Shown one piece after another: positions 43,233 to 52,365 of a stretch of 52,576 nt of DNA. The position numbers and the translations under genes were made by a program. Origin of the DNA: Shewanella abyssi (GTDB lineage: Bacteria; Pseudomonadota; Gammaproteobacteria; Enterobacterales; Shewanellaceae); assembly GCF_023284025.1 (NCBI RefSeq), contig NZ_JAKIKR010000035.1, forward strand, positions 1 through 52,576, read 5' to 3'. The first letter of the stretch is position 1, and every line of letters begins with the position of its first letter. The notes under the pieces are model-generated. The model had not been told where the DNA came from. It searched no databases and worked only from the letters and a program-made list of their open reading frames with translations.

Positions 43233-44657
43233 ATGGCAGCGTTTAAATACCGAAAAATTGTCGATGAGATCATTGCAGCCATCGAGCAAGGCCGTTTGAC
43301 GGGCAAGCTGGTGTCGGTACGTGCATTGGCTCAACAGAAACAGTTGGGTGTCTCTACGGTAATGCAGGCCTATCATCAATTAGAGCGTTTAGGTTGGGTG
43401 CTTGCTAAGCCCAAACGCGGCTATTTTGTGGTCTCTAAAGTCAATGCCAAACCACCCAATTATGGTCGCCAAATCAATAGAGTCGTTGCCGGATTAACTC
43501 TGGATAGAGCGGTGCAGTACTCCTTCAATGACGATGATATTTTACCGCTGTCGTGTACCGCCCCCAGCACCGTTATAGATCCCGAAGCATTACTTAATCA
43601 GCTGCACAAAAAAGCGTTGGCTAAACGGCCCTATAAACTATGGATGCAAGACCCAATTGAAGGTGTTGCAGAGTTTAGGCAAGCCATTTGTCAGCATCTA
43701 TTGCGCAGTCAGCAAGGGTTTAATTACCAGCAAGTCCTGGTGACCAATGGACGACAAGAGGGCTTATTGTTAGCGCTTATTGCCGCCAAAGCCTTGCAAC
43801 AGCCGATTGCTGTCGAGTCGCCGATGTCGTTTTACTTCCAAACGATGTTGAAACAGTTCAATGCCGATGTGGTTGAAATACCGATGCAGGCCGACTATCA
43901 AAATGAGCTAACATTGCTGAGTTCAGCATACGAGTCGCAGTCTTTTACCACCTACTTGGTTAACCCCAACTTTGCCGATCCCACCGGTAGGGTCCTTAGC
44001 AACGCTGAAAAGCTACAACTTATTGAGTGGGCTGAAATACGTAATGTGACCTTAATTGAGTATGATCGTGGTGAGCTCTATTTTGGCAGTGAACGCCCAG
44101 CGACAATCGCAAGCTTGGTGACTGCGCAGTCATCATGCCGAGTGATCTGTATTGTCGATTTTTACGATACCATTTCACCGACCATCAGTTTGGGCTACTT
44201 ACTGTGTGTGAATAGCTTTGATGAGTGTCAATTCGCCAAGCAAACTGTCGCCGAAGAGCCAAGCATCGTACTGCAACACATGCTGCAACAGATGATGGAT
44301 TCTGGCCGCTATGACAAACATCTCACTGCACTTCGAACTCAAATACAGCAGAACTATAGTGCAACAATGGCACTGCTTAGACCGCACCTGGCTGCCATTA
44401 GCGCACCCCAGTTTTATCTTAGTCAGCCTAGTGGCGGCCCCTGTATTTGGTTTCAGCTGCCAACTCATTTAAGCAGCCAAGCGTTGTGGCATAAAGTGAT
44501 TGAGAATAAATTGTCTATTGCGCCTGGGGCCATGTTTACCCTCGATAACCGTTACGATAACTATTTCCGCATCACCTACGCCTTGCCATGGAATGACGAC
44601 ATGGAAAAGGGAATTAGTTTACTGGGACAGATCATCGCTGAGTATGTGCAGCAATAG
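43233..44657 (+). CDS. MocR-like GntR regulator with a degenerate aminotransferase domain
   Basis: A 474-residue protein: an N-terminal GntR winged helix (residues 5-75; SVRALAQQKQLGVSTVMQAY, LERLGWVLAKPKRGYFV) and a fold-type I aminotransferase-like domain (about 110-470). In MocR proteins the PLP lysine lies in GSFSKTLAPGLRLGY; here the ungapped counterpart is VDFYDTISPTISLGY, with D312 for the lysine and S319 for the arginine. The usual EDDY is EYDR. The distal arginine in YFRITYA is kept. The protein probably does not bind PLP as an aldimine and may sense another ligand. It is autoregulated by inference and divergent from a GNAT gene. Confidence 0.85.
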   Translation: MAAFKYRKIVDEIIAAIEQGRLTGKLVSVRALAQQKQLGVSTVMQAYHQLERLGWVLAKPKRGYFVVSKVNAKPPNYGRQINRVVAGLTLDRAVQYSFNDDDILPLSCTAPSTVIDPEALLNQLHKKALAKRPYKLWMQDPIEGVAEFRQAICQHLLRSQQGFNYQQVLVTNGRQEGLLLALIAAKALQQPIAVESPMSFYFQTMLKQFNADVVEIPMQADYQNELTLLSSAYESQSFTTYLVNPNFADPTGRVLSNAEKLQLIEWAEIRNVTLIEYDRGELYFGSERPATIASLVTAQSSCRVICIVDFYDTISPTISLGYLLCVNSFDECQFAKQTVAEEPSIVLQHMLQQMMDSGRYDKHLTALRTQIQQNYSATMALLRPHLAAISAPQFYLSQPSGGPCIWFQLPTHLSSQALWHKVIENKLSIAPGAMFTLDNRYDNYFRITYALPWNDDMEKGISLLGQIIAEYVQQ

Positions 44658-44817
44658 AGTGGGGTTGAAACGTGTACTGGCGCTACACTAGGTAAAGTCA
44701 CCTTATTTGTTGATACGAAGCATGATGTGTAGTGGAACTATTTTCAATCATCAAACCTTTGGCATACACTCGCTGCGACCAAGGCTAATTTGCCTGCAAT
44801 TAGAGATTGTATAACTC

Positions 44818-45369
44818 ATGAGCCACGCGCATTTTGAAGGTAAGTTTGAAGTTGAATTAAAATACCGTTTGGCGTCGAAGTCTGCTTTTTTAGCCACACT
44901 TAAATCGACAATTGAACATGAAGTGATGCTGCTAGATAATCTTGAGTCTGACAGCTATTTTGATCAGCAAGATACGCTGCTGGCACAAGGTAAAAGCGTA
45001 TGCATCCGTGAGATGGAGCCCTCAGGTATTAAGCTGTGGATAGTCAAAGGGCCGCAGGCTGATCGTTGTGAAGCGACTAATATAACTGATGCGGTTAGCG
45101 CTAGAAGCATGCTTAAAACCATGGGCTATGAGGTGGTACTCGAGCTGAAAAAGACCCGTAGCATCTACTTTGTTGGTAAGTTTCATATTACGGTTGATCA
45201 TCTTGAAGGGCTTGGAGATTTTGCAGAGTTTGCGATTATGACCGATGACGAAGCCCATTTAGAGGATTATCGTCAAGAGCTGGTGGCCTTAGCGGCAGAG
45301 TTTGGTTTAACTTCCGCAGATATCGAACATCAATCCTATCGACAGCTGCAAACGAAGAGTCATCGCTAA
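44818..45369 (+). CDS. CYTH-domain protein, class IV adenylate cyclase-like
   Basis: A 183-residue protein with the CYTH signature ExExK at E11, E13 and K15 (KFEVELKYR) and the tunnel-fold strands that follow: DSYFDQQDTLLAQGKSVCIR, LWIVKGPQADRCEA, LELKKTRSIYF and HITVDHLEGLGDFAEFAI. This set is closest to class IV (CyaB-type) adenylate cyclases, which make cAMP from ATP in Aeromonas and Yersinia. Some relatives hydrolyse triphosphates instead. It seems to be monocistronic. Confidence 0.78.
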   Translation: MSHAHFEGKFEVELKYRLASKSAFLATLKSTIEHEVMLLDNLESDSYFDQQDTLLAQGKSVCIREMEPSGIKLWIVKGPQADRCEATNITDAVSARSMLKTMGYEVVLELKKTRSIYFVGKFHITVDHLEGLGDFAEFAIMTDDEAHLEDYRQELVALAAEFGLTSADIEHQSYRQLQTKSHR

Positions 45370-45513
45370 CCACACTCACAGCAACCCTTTGTCGACTGGT
45401 TAGCTTGGTGTCTTAATCTCCGTGCAGCCTATTACATTCCTACTGAATCCTGCATCTTCAGGTAAGATGGCTATAGTTAACAGTCGCTGTTTTTAAATTG
45501 AAAGGAACCACCC

Positions 45514-45987
45514 ATGATTGAACAAGGACAAGTTTTACCTGCCGGTACTCTGTCAGAGCTAACGACTGATGGCATGCAGACCCACAATGTTGCCGAGCTA
45601 TTTGCTAATAAAAAAGTGGTACTTTTTGCCGTACCAGGTGCATTTACGCCGACCTGCTCTGAAGCGCATTTACCCGGTTTTGTGGTGATGGCAGATGAAT
45701 TTAAAGCTAAAGGCGTAGACATTATCGCCTGTGTTTCAGTTAATGATGCGTTTGTGATGAAGGCATGGGGCGCTGGGCAAAATGCATCTGAACTAACCAT
45801 GTTAGCCGACGGCGATGCCAGCTTTACCAAAGCACTGGGGCTGGAGATGGATACTGCTGGCTTTGGCGGTGTACGTTCACAGCGCTACGCCATGGTGGTT
45901 GATAATGGCGTAGTGACCAGATTAAATGTTGAGGCGCCACAGTCATTTGAGGTCAGCACTGCTGAAGCCGTTTTAGCGACACTTTAA
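45514..45987 (+). CDS. Peroxiredoxin, Prx5 type
   Basis: A 157-residue thiol peroxidase that reduces hydrogen peroxide and organic peroxides. The peroxidatic cysteine is C48 in PGAFTPTCSEAHLPGF; a second cysteine is C73 in DIIACVSVND. The block GGVRSQRYAMVVDNG is typical. The length equals a Prx5 core without the glutaredoxin domain of the Haemophilus hybrid, so reduction must come from a separate glutaredoxin, glutathione or thioredoxin. The start has a GAAAGGA ribosome-binding site. A strong terminator follows. Confidence 0.93.
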   Translation: MIEQGQVLPAGTLSELTTDGMQTHNVAELFANKKVVLFAVPGAFTPTCSEAHLPGFVVMADEFKAKGVDIIACVSVNDAFVMKAWGAGQNASELTMLADGDASFTKALGLEMDTAGFGGVRSQRYAMVVDNGVVTRLNVEAPQSFEVSTAEAVLATL

Positions 45988-46003
45988 GTGACATAGCTTA
46001 ATT

Positions 46004-46031
46004 AAAAAAGGAGCTTAATAGCTCCTTTTTT
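46004..46031 (+). terminator. Rho-independent terminator after the peroxiredoxin gene
   Basis: AAAAAAGGAGC, loop TTAATA, GCTCCTTTTTT: an 11-bp stem with a T-run, 16 bases after the stop codon. It is symmetric and may also serve the convergent outer-membrane gene, which ends at 46067. Confidence 0.92.
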
Positions 46032-46066
46032 ATTTGATTTATTGATTTGCAGCTTACTTACATATT

Positions 46067-46918
46067 TTAAAAGTAGTGCACGTATTCAACGGCAACACGA
46101 TAAAGCACATCATCAAAACCAATCAGGTCTTGTTCAGATTTTCGATCAATATATTGCGAGATAAAATGCAGCAAGTTATTGTTATTAGCGAGCGGCACAA
46201 CCACACTCATGTTAATGCGATTAAACTTGTATGATTTGCCATCTTGATAGTTCCAAAGCCCATCGTAGCGATTGTAGTCGAAAGCGAGTTGCACCCCTGT
46301 ATGGCCAAAGGTGTATCGGTTGGTCCAAGAGAAATAGTAACCAAAACCTCTGCGGTTTAGCTCATCTTCAGTGATGCCTTTATATTCCCGTGGCCAATCG
46401 TCATCTTTCTCCTCTTCGCTATAAGCAACACCAAGGGTGAGGCCCAAGTCATAGTGATTGACCTCGCCATAGCGATTGTTCAATCCAAGCCCAACAACGG
46501 CAAGCTGTTCAAACTCTTCAAGTTGCTGGCTGTTGTAGTGACCTTCGTAGTGGCCAAAAAAGCTTAAGGTGTGGTTAGCGTTATCGTTGATGTTCATAAA
46601 TGGGCGTTGATAGTGAAACTTCATGTCCATCGAGTCGCGATATCGGTCTTCATCGTAGTTTTCTGAATTACTTTCGTAGTAGTAAGTGCCCCGTACTCTA
46701 AAGTAGTTTTTATCTAATTTATAAGTTTGATCATAGCGAAGATCATCCCAAATCAGTGATAGTCCGACGCCTTTTGATAATGAACTATCTGGGGAGTCTT
46801 CATAGGTTTCCATGCCTGATACAATAGATATTGCGAAAGGGGAGTCAGACTCTGCCGCGCTAACCTGACCTGATAAAAAGCTTGTCGCGATAACCGCGCT
46901 TAAGAGGAGGTTGTTCAT
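46067..46918 (-). CDS. Putative outer membrane beta-barrel protein of unknown function
   Basis: A 283-residue secreted protein from ATG 46918, with a clean signal peptide (MNNLLLSAVIATSFLSGQVS-A); an upstream in-frame start at 46951 would spoil it. The mature part is rich in Tyr, Phe, Asn and Asp with alternating strands (YFRVRGTYYYESNS, GHTGVQLAFDYNRYDG) and ends in HYF, the terminal aromatic expected by the Bam machinery. I do not recognise the family. An AGGGA ribosome-binding site lies ahead. It is followed by the peroxiredoxin terminator. Confidence 0.65.
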   Translation of the reverse strand: MNNLLLSAVIATSFLSGQVSAAESDSPFAISIVSGMETYEDSPDSSLSKGVGLSLIWDDLRYDQTYKLDKNYFRVRGTYYYESNSENYDEDRYRDSMDMKFHYQRPFMNINDNANHTLSFFGHYEGHYNSQQLEEFEQLAVVGLGLNNRYGEVNHYDLGLTLGVAYSEEEKDDDWPREYKGITEDELNRRGFGYYFSWTNRYTFGHTGVQLAFDYNRYDGLWNYQDGKSYKFNRINMSVVVPLANNNNLLHFISQYIDRKSEQDLIGFDDVLYRVAVEYVHYF

Positions 46919-47030
46919 TGTATCCCTATTCCCTTGGTTTAAATCCAGCATAATGCTGTTGAAAGTACTGTCATTTTAGCTGGGTTTTGACAGAAAGGTT
47001 ACAAAGAAATCAGCTGGGCAAATATATTTT

Positions 47031-48974
47031 TTAAACTACTGTTTTAATTCCGAGACTAACTTCGATGTTTTCTACACTCAGTTCAACCTCTTTTGCTATC
47101 TCATCGCTTTGCAGTGAGGCAGCTTGAGCATGGTCTTTAAGGCTATTCATCGCGCTAACAAAATCGTCCAGATGGCTCACTTGCTCTAAAGTGCTATTGG
47201 CGCCTTGTTTAGCAGTATTAGCCATCTCACGGGCTTGAGATTGTACGCTCTGAGCAACTTGCCATAAGCTTTGGGCGCGCTGCTTTTGCACCTGGGTAAC
47301 CTCTCCAATACCATGTACTCGTGCATCGAGATCGGTATTGGCTTGGGTGAGTTGATTGAGGATCTGCAAGATCTCTTTTAGTGAGACTTGAGTGCGTTGG
47401 GATAGGCTTCTAACCTCGTCAGCCACCACCGCAAAGCCACGGCCTTGCTCACCAGCTCTTGCCGCTTCGATGGCCGCATTAAGCGCTAATAAGTTAGTTT
47501 GTTCAGCAATATTGCTAATAGCATCAATGATCCTCGAAACATCAGAAACTGATGTTGTCAGGCTCGAAAGTGATTGATGGCAGTGAGTGACTGCCACTTG
47601 TGATTCTTCCGTTGCATCAAGCACCGCTTGGGCTTCTTGCTGGCTGAGCTGCATCTGCTGCATGGTCTGTTGCGCGCTTTGCTCTACTTGCTCTGATGTT
47701 TGGCAAACATCTTGGGCTAGGGCGCGGATCTGCTCAGTTTGGACCTGGGCGGTGAGGACAATGTTTTGCGTTTGCTGAGCACTGGTTGAAAGATGTGAAA
47801 TACGCTCGACAAGCGAACTTAACGACTGAGATACATGGGTTATCTGCTCACGTTGTAGTTCATCCTCTGTTTCGAAACGTTGTAACAGCTGGTTGAAATG
47901 GCCAGCGATTTGGCCTGTTTCACAGCGACGCTGAATCGACAGCCGCTCTCGGCTATTGGATTCACTTAACTTGTGGAATGCGCGGTTGAGATGTTTGAGC
48001 GGTTTAATTACCCGTCGTTGTTGCAGTATTAAGTAACTGATAGAAAACAGAATAAGTACCGACACCATAGTATATATCGCGATACTGAGTTGCTGCTTTA
48101 GCTGTTGATTGTGCTGCTCTTGTTCCAAACCGAGTGCGAGTAACAGCTGCTCAATAGTCGCTATATCTTGGGTCATCGCTTGTTGGGTTCGTTGGTTTTC
48201 AATCAATAGTGAATGGGTATTATTGACCTCTTTATTATAGCGATTACTGAGGCTTAATAGCTCACTACGGGCGCTGTCGCCGATCTCTATCTCTTCTCCT
48301 TCTTCATCTCCGAGGGCAAACTCGTCAACTTCCACTGTTGCATATATACCGATAAGCGGCAGCATGTCGAGCTTGTCATGCCAAAGGATTAGCTCACTAA
48401 TCAGACTGTCTAATATCGATTTAAGCCGCTGCTCTTTGCCTATCAAATATCCGTCAGTGACTTGAGACAAGTCATAGACTATCGGGGGCAGTTCTCTGGT
48501 TAACGCTAAGTATTTATTGGCAAGTTGTGGTTGCTGCCCCATGCCTTGGAGCGCGTAATCAGCCAGACGACGATTGTGGTCGAGCATTTCTGATTCAGCA
48601 TGGGACAGCAGTTGTCGTGGGTTACCAGCAAGCTTCCCCGCCGCGCGATAGTCATTGTCGAGGGCGGTTACAAAGTTTCTAATTGAATCTTGTAGCGGTA
48701 AAACTTCTATGCTCTGTTGCTGGCTAATTAGCGTCTGAATTTCGGCTAAGTTGAGTTTAGCTTGCTCAAGTTTGCTGGCATCACCACGGCTAAGATAGCT
48801 ATCAAGCTCGCGTCTTATCTCTACTAAAAATATTTTTTGGATCTGTTGTAGCTGTGAGGTTTGTTGCTCTATAAATTGCCGCTCTTCACTGCTCCAGAAC
48901 ACGACAGCAGCCAATAAAGCGGCAATGAGCAGCAACACTGCTGATGCAGAAAGCGATAGAGTTGAGATTTTCAT
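47031..48974 (-). CDS. Methyl-accepting chemotaxis protein
   Basis: A 647-residue MCP from ATG 48974 ([20 protein letters not shown]); a GTG at 49016 also opens the frame but leads with an unlikely sequence. Topology: helix 1 (about 7-28), a long helical periplasmic sensor (about 30-292), helix 2 (about 295-318), HAMP and the signalling domain whose tip reads [36 protein letters not shown] near residues 490-530. The sensor is all-helical and unassigned; an acidic patch ([17 protein letters not shown]) marks the middle. It lacks an obvious C-terminal NWETF pentapeptide. It stands alone, so its pathway is unknown. Confidence 0.92.
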   Translation of the reverse strand: MKISTLSLSASAVLLLIAALLAAVVFWSSEERQFIEQQTSQLQQIQKIFLVEIRRELDSYLSRGDASKLEQAKLNLAEIQTLISQQQSIEVLPLQDSIRNFVTALDNDYRAAGKLAGNPRQLLSHAESEMLDHNRRLADYALQGMGQQPQLANKYLALTRELPPIVYDLSQVTDGYLIGKEQRLKSILDSLISELILWHDKLDMLPLIGIYATVEVDEFALGDEEGEEIEIGDSARSELLSLSNRYNKEVNNTHSLLIENQRTQQAMTQDIATIEQLLLALGLEQEQHNQQLKQQLSIAIYTMVSVLILFSISYLILQQRRVIKPLKHLNRAFHKLSESNSRERLSIQRRCETGQIAGHFNQLLQRFETEDELQREQITHVSQSLSSLVERISHLSTSAQQTQNIVLTAQVQTEQIRALAQDVCQTSEQVEQSAQQTMQQMQLSQQEAQAVLDATEESQVAVTHCHQSLSSLTTSVSDVSRIIDAISNIAEQTNLLALNAAIEAARAGEQGRGFAVVADEVRSLSQRTQVSLKEILQILNQLTQANTDLDARVHGIGEVTQVQKQRAQSLWQVAQSVQSQAREMANTAKQGANSTLEQVSHLDDFVSAMNSLKDHAQAASLQSDEIAKEVELSVENIEVSLGIKTVV

Positions 48975-49149
48975 TCCGTTGACCCAGATCAAAAAGATGG
49001 GCTTAGAATATGTCACTAAGATGACAAAAAAATTACAGTGAAACAGCTGATTAGGAAAATATATGCAAAATGAAATATTTTAAGCTTGGCAGACGAGTAC
49101 GCGCTAGCGGTCAATAAACGTCCGTCGTCAGAGGGCTAGTATCGAGCAA

Positions 49150-49181
49150 GGCCAGCAGCATGTATCGATACTCTGCTGGCC
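49150..49181. repeat. Hairpin-forming inverted repeat downstream of lanB
   Basis: GGCCAGCAG and CTGCTGGCC form a perfect 9-bp stem; the 14-base loop holds a second palindrome, GTATCGATAC (49162-49171). It lies 10 bases after the lanB stop. There is no T-run, so it is more like a transcript-stabilising or rho-dependent end than a classic terminator. Confidence 0.6.
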
Positions 49182-49190
49182 ACTGACTAG

Positions 49191-52100
49191 CTAGTGATTG
49201 TTTTTATTTCTTTGAATTTTTGAGAAATAGAAGCGTCGAGTGAAATCATGGACGACCAACTCCTGCTCCCTATTGTAGGCCTTAAATACTCGGTTGTTGT
49301 GCATATGCAGTAGCGAGTTGATCAAGGTGTCGAAACTGCAAGTAAGCCTACTCTCTTTTTGTAGCAGCTTAATATTTGCAATAATGGGGTCAGCGATTAC
49401 TTGCCACTGTTGTAATATCTTGTGCAGCTCAAGCTGACTTGGCGACAGTGCTGTTTCAGCTACCGCTAACGAGTTACCCAGTTTGGCCATGTCATCTTCA
49501 AGCTGTTGTTGCTTCTCTCTAAAGCGGTTTCCCAGTTGTTTTCTCAGCATAGCGCTTTCATTGAACTCGGAGCCAAAGCCTGTGCGTAATCGCGTTAGTA
49601 GACTCAAAGTATCATCGTCACTGTAGTCAAATATATTGAATAACTTATTGCAGCTGAGCGTCGCGAGTCGCCAGCGCATGTCTTCGCCGTGCTCATCAAT
49701 TTGCTGCAACATTGCCGCAATGAGTTGGCTATCAGCCATGAAAAGCGCTTCGACTAGCTCCATAGCATCTGGACCGCCATAACGCTCAACTTCACGCTCA
49801 TAGGTCGACACTTCAACTCTATGTAGTTGATTTGTAGCCAGCATAGGTTCAAACACACTATTTAATAGGGGCAGCAGTTGCCCGTAAAGCTTTTCTGGAG
49901 AGCCTTGGAATCTGAGCCTGATATGCCAGTCGGGATCACCATAACGGATAAAGAACCATTTATTGAACAGTTCTGCATGCTGCTCAATCAGTGGTAATAG
50001 CTGTTCGCTAAGCAGGTTTTCCACTGTGGTATTGCCCGAGTATATTTTCAGACTAAGCCACTCTGAGCCGGGTGCGAATCGACGAGTAATATTTTTTGCT
50101 TCAATATTTTTTAGCGGATTTTCGTGAAGACAGGTTAGCTTAGTCGCTTGCTCATTGAAAAAGGGGATAATAATTTCGCTATTATAGTGTTGACCTTGTG
50201 CATTACTGACCACAGGTGTCAGCGTTTGGCTGAGGACCTCTTTTAGTGGAATGTGCTTTAAGCCCTTAGATTCAGACAGTAAGATAGCCAGCATGGCGGG
50301 GTTGGTTAGATCCAGTTGTAGTACGTGGTCGCTAACCGCGAATAATACCCAGTTTTCTAGCCTATACTTCTGTTGCAGCTTGCTCCATTGTCTATCGTTG
50401 ATCTGCTCGGCTTGATATAACTTCTCTAAATCTTCTCGTGGTATTTGCCATGATTTTTCGGCCAAAATAAGATTATCTAGCATTATACGGGGACAAAATA
50501 CTGCATTATCGAGACTGGTGGGCTTCGAAAACCGGGGCAAGGACATAGACTGGTTTTGCAACATAGACAAGAATTTATAGGCACTAAGACTTCTATCGGA
50601 ATAGTTATGTGCACATGAGAGCCTTGGCACCACTTGTTTATTTAATTTTTTGGACCATAGCTTAACTTCGTCATTTTCGACCCAGACATACAGATCAGAT
50701 AATGTTATTTGCTTATTCTCATCAAGCGATGAATCCGCCATAAAGGTGATTTCATAGTCACGTAGATGAGGCCTGGCGATGACATTACCAGGGCGTCCCT
50801 CTGGTACATGAGCTATTTCGGCGAATATCACCTCTGGGCTGTGGCGCTCTTCCTGCTTTAAATGCACTATCACTTTAGTCTTCAACGTGTCATCTAGATG
50901 ACAAAAACGCCCTAATAGATTTGCTGCCGATGGCCCGTAGCAACCGTTATATTTTAGTAGTATTTTACCGTTTTGATCGTAAAAGCCACTGACCATCGCC
51001 GCGAATGATGCGGGCAAACTCCCATCTTCTTTAAGCGTCTTTATTTGCTTTGTTAGATTAGTCGCAGATATAGATAGTGTGTCTATCGTACTCATATTCG
51101 GTGCTGAATATGCGCGCTCTATCTCCAGCTCCAATAGCGTGCTAGCGGCCTCTGTTTGGCTGCGATTATTCTGTCTACCCAGGTTTATTCCGGCAATTAA
51201 AGGCGCTTCGTAACCGGTTTCAGCTGAGAAACCTATACCTGACTCTTCGTCGAGTAGCAGATCCAGCGGTACAAATTGACCTTCAAAGCGTTGATTGAAT
51301 TTCTGAATGAAGTCCGTAAATGGTGAGTAGGGTCGCTGGTGGCTCTTATGCAGCAAATTTAAATGTTCCGCTAGCGTATCAATCTCCGCTTGTGACAGTT
51401 CACATGAACTGAATTGGCGCATTATGTCAGTCTGAAACAACTTTCCTTCGTCAGGCTTGACTAATTCGTTACTCAAAGAGCGGGTCACTGCTTGGTATAC
51501 CTTTATCGATACCGTCGATTTTTGGTCAAAACCCTGTAGATGAAACAGTCCAGTGGCTAGTTGATCGGCATATTCAGGCTTTTCAATCGCATTAAAGGTA
51601 TCCATAAGGCTGCTATCCGGCGAATCGCCGGTGAGTGGCAGTGGTAACTTGGGCACTAATATCGACTCAGTAATTAATTGCTCCACGTACGGCTCAATCT
51701 CCACTGTTGTCGCGGCCGGGTGAGCCAATTGAAACTGCTCGACTAATGACGAAAAGCTAATGCCCTGGGTCGACAGTCTTAGTGCGGTCAAGAAGTATTC
51801 GTCTGTTGTTATCGCGGATAGGCGGTACTGTTGAATATCGTTAGATTGATAAGATTCGATATAGCGGCACTGCTCTGCGACGAAGTAGTGTGAGCTATTG
51901 GGGGAGTAGCGCATCGCATCATCACGTATTGCTAGCGAGGCTACTTTTGATTTTAAGGCACCAAGATAAAACATATCCAGCCGTGTCTTGCGGCTATCTT
52001 GCAGGTAGTGCTCAGTTACGATGCGGCTATCTTGGGTTACCTTGCCCAGCGCGACGCCTGAGAATAGTCCAAAAGGCGTTGGGCGAGAACTCATGCGGAT

Positions 52101-52355
52101 CAAGTATTTTATTAGCGATTGTTCTGTTTTCTTTGCTTGTTTGCTATCCGGCTTTTCTCGCCATTGCGGTAGACTATCGATTAAGGCTGGGCTGGCTAAA
52201 TACAAGGCTTCTTGTATGCCAGGCATATCTAGCCAAGTGTTAAGCTGTACTCGCATTTCATCACGATCATTTGAAATCTTGCTGAGCTCTTCAAGGGGCA
52301 AGCGTGGTGCTCGGATCACAAAAAAACTTTCATTTTTAGCTAAGGGCTTGGTCAT
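49191..52355 (-). CDS. Class I lanthipeptide dehydratase LanB (full length)
   Basis: A 1054-residue enzyme that dehydrates Ser and Thr in a ribosomal precursor peptide, using glutamyl-tRNA. The N-terminal glutamylation domain (about 1-750) shows IQEALYLASPALID and MSSRPTPFGLFSGVALG (residues 88-104). The C-terminal elimination domain (about 765-1040, SpaB_C type) shows KWFFIRYGDPDWHIRLRFQG and STYEREVERYGGPDAMELVE. Both halves are present, unlike split thiopeptide enzymes. The start has AAAGGA placed in the lanC stop region, 10 bases after it, so lanC and lanB are coupled. No precursor gene lies inside the window; downstream of the gene I see only a hairpin and then the MCP. Confidence 0.9.
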   Translation of the reverse strand: MTKPLAKNESFFVIRAPRLPLEELSKISNDRDEMRVQLNTWLDMPGIQEALYLASPALIDSLPQWREKPDSKQAKKTEQSLIKYLIRMSSRPTPFGLFSGVALGKVTQDSRIVTEHYLQDSRKTRLDMFYLGALKSKVASLAIRDDAMRYSPNSSHYFVAEQCRYIESYQSNDIQQYRLSAITTDEYFLTALRLSTQGISFSSLVEQFQLAHPAATTVEIEPYVEQLITESILVPKLPLPLTGDSPDSSLMDTFNAIEKPEYADQLATGLFHLQGFDQKSTVSIKVYQAVTRSLSNELVKPDEGKLFQTDIMRQFSSCELSQAEIDTLAEHLNLLHKSHQRPYSPFTDFIQKFNQRFEGQFVPLDLLLDEESGIGFSAETGYEAPLIAGINLGRQNNRSQTEAASTLLELEIERAYSAPNMSTIDTLSISATNLTKQIKTLKEDGSLPASFAAMVSGFYDQNGKILLKYNGCYGPSAANLLGRFCHLDDTLKTKVIVHLKQEERHSPEVIFAEIAHVPEGRPGNVIARPHLRDYEITFMADSSLDENKQITLSDLYVWVENDEVKLWSKKLNKQVVPRLSCAHNYSDRSLSAYKFLSMLQNQSMSLPRFSKPTSLDNAVFCPRIMLDNLILAEKSWQIPREDLEKLYQAEQINDRQWSKLQQKYRLENWVLFAVSDHVLQLDLTNPAMLAILLSESKGLKHIPLKEVLSQTLTPVVSNAQGQHYNSEIIIPFFNEQATKLTCLHENPLKNIEAKNITRRFAPGSEWLSLKIYSGNTTVENLLSEQLLPLIEQHAELFNKWFFIRYGDPDWHIRLRFQGSPEKLYGQLLPLLNSVFEPMLATNQLHRVEVSTYEREVERYGGPDAMELVEALFMADSQLIAAMLQQIDEHGEDMRWRLATLSCNKLFNIFDYSDDDTLSLLTRLRTGFGSEFNESAMLRKQLGNRFREKQQQLEDDMAKLGNSLAVAETALSPSQLELHKILQQWQVIADPIIANIKLLQKESRLTCSFDTLINSLLHMHNNRVFKAYNREQELVVHDFTRRFYFSKIQRNKNNH

Positions 52356-52365
52356 CGGTAATCCT

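Noticed and set aside
45365..45404. GCTAACCA/TGGTTAGC inverted repeat after the CYTH gene as a terminator
   Set aside because: The loop is 24 bases and there is no T-run.
49017..49190. Lanthipeptide precursor gene downstream of lanB
   Set aside because: No short frame with a leader and a Ser/Thr/Cys-rich core was found on either strand here.
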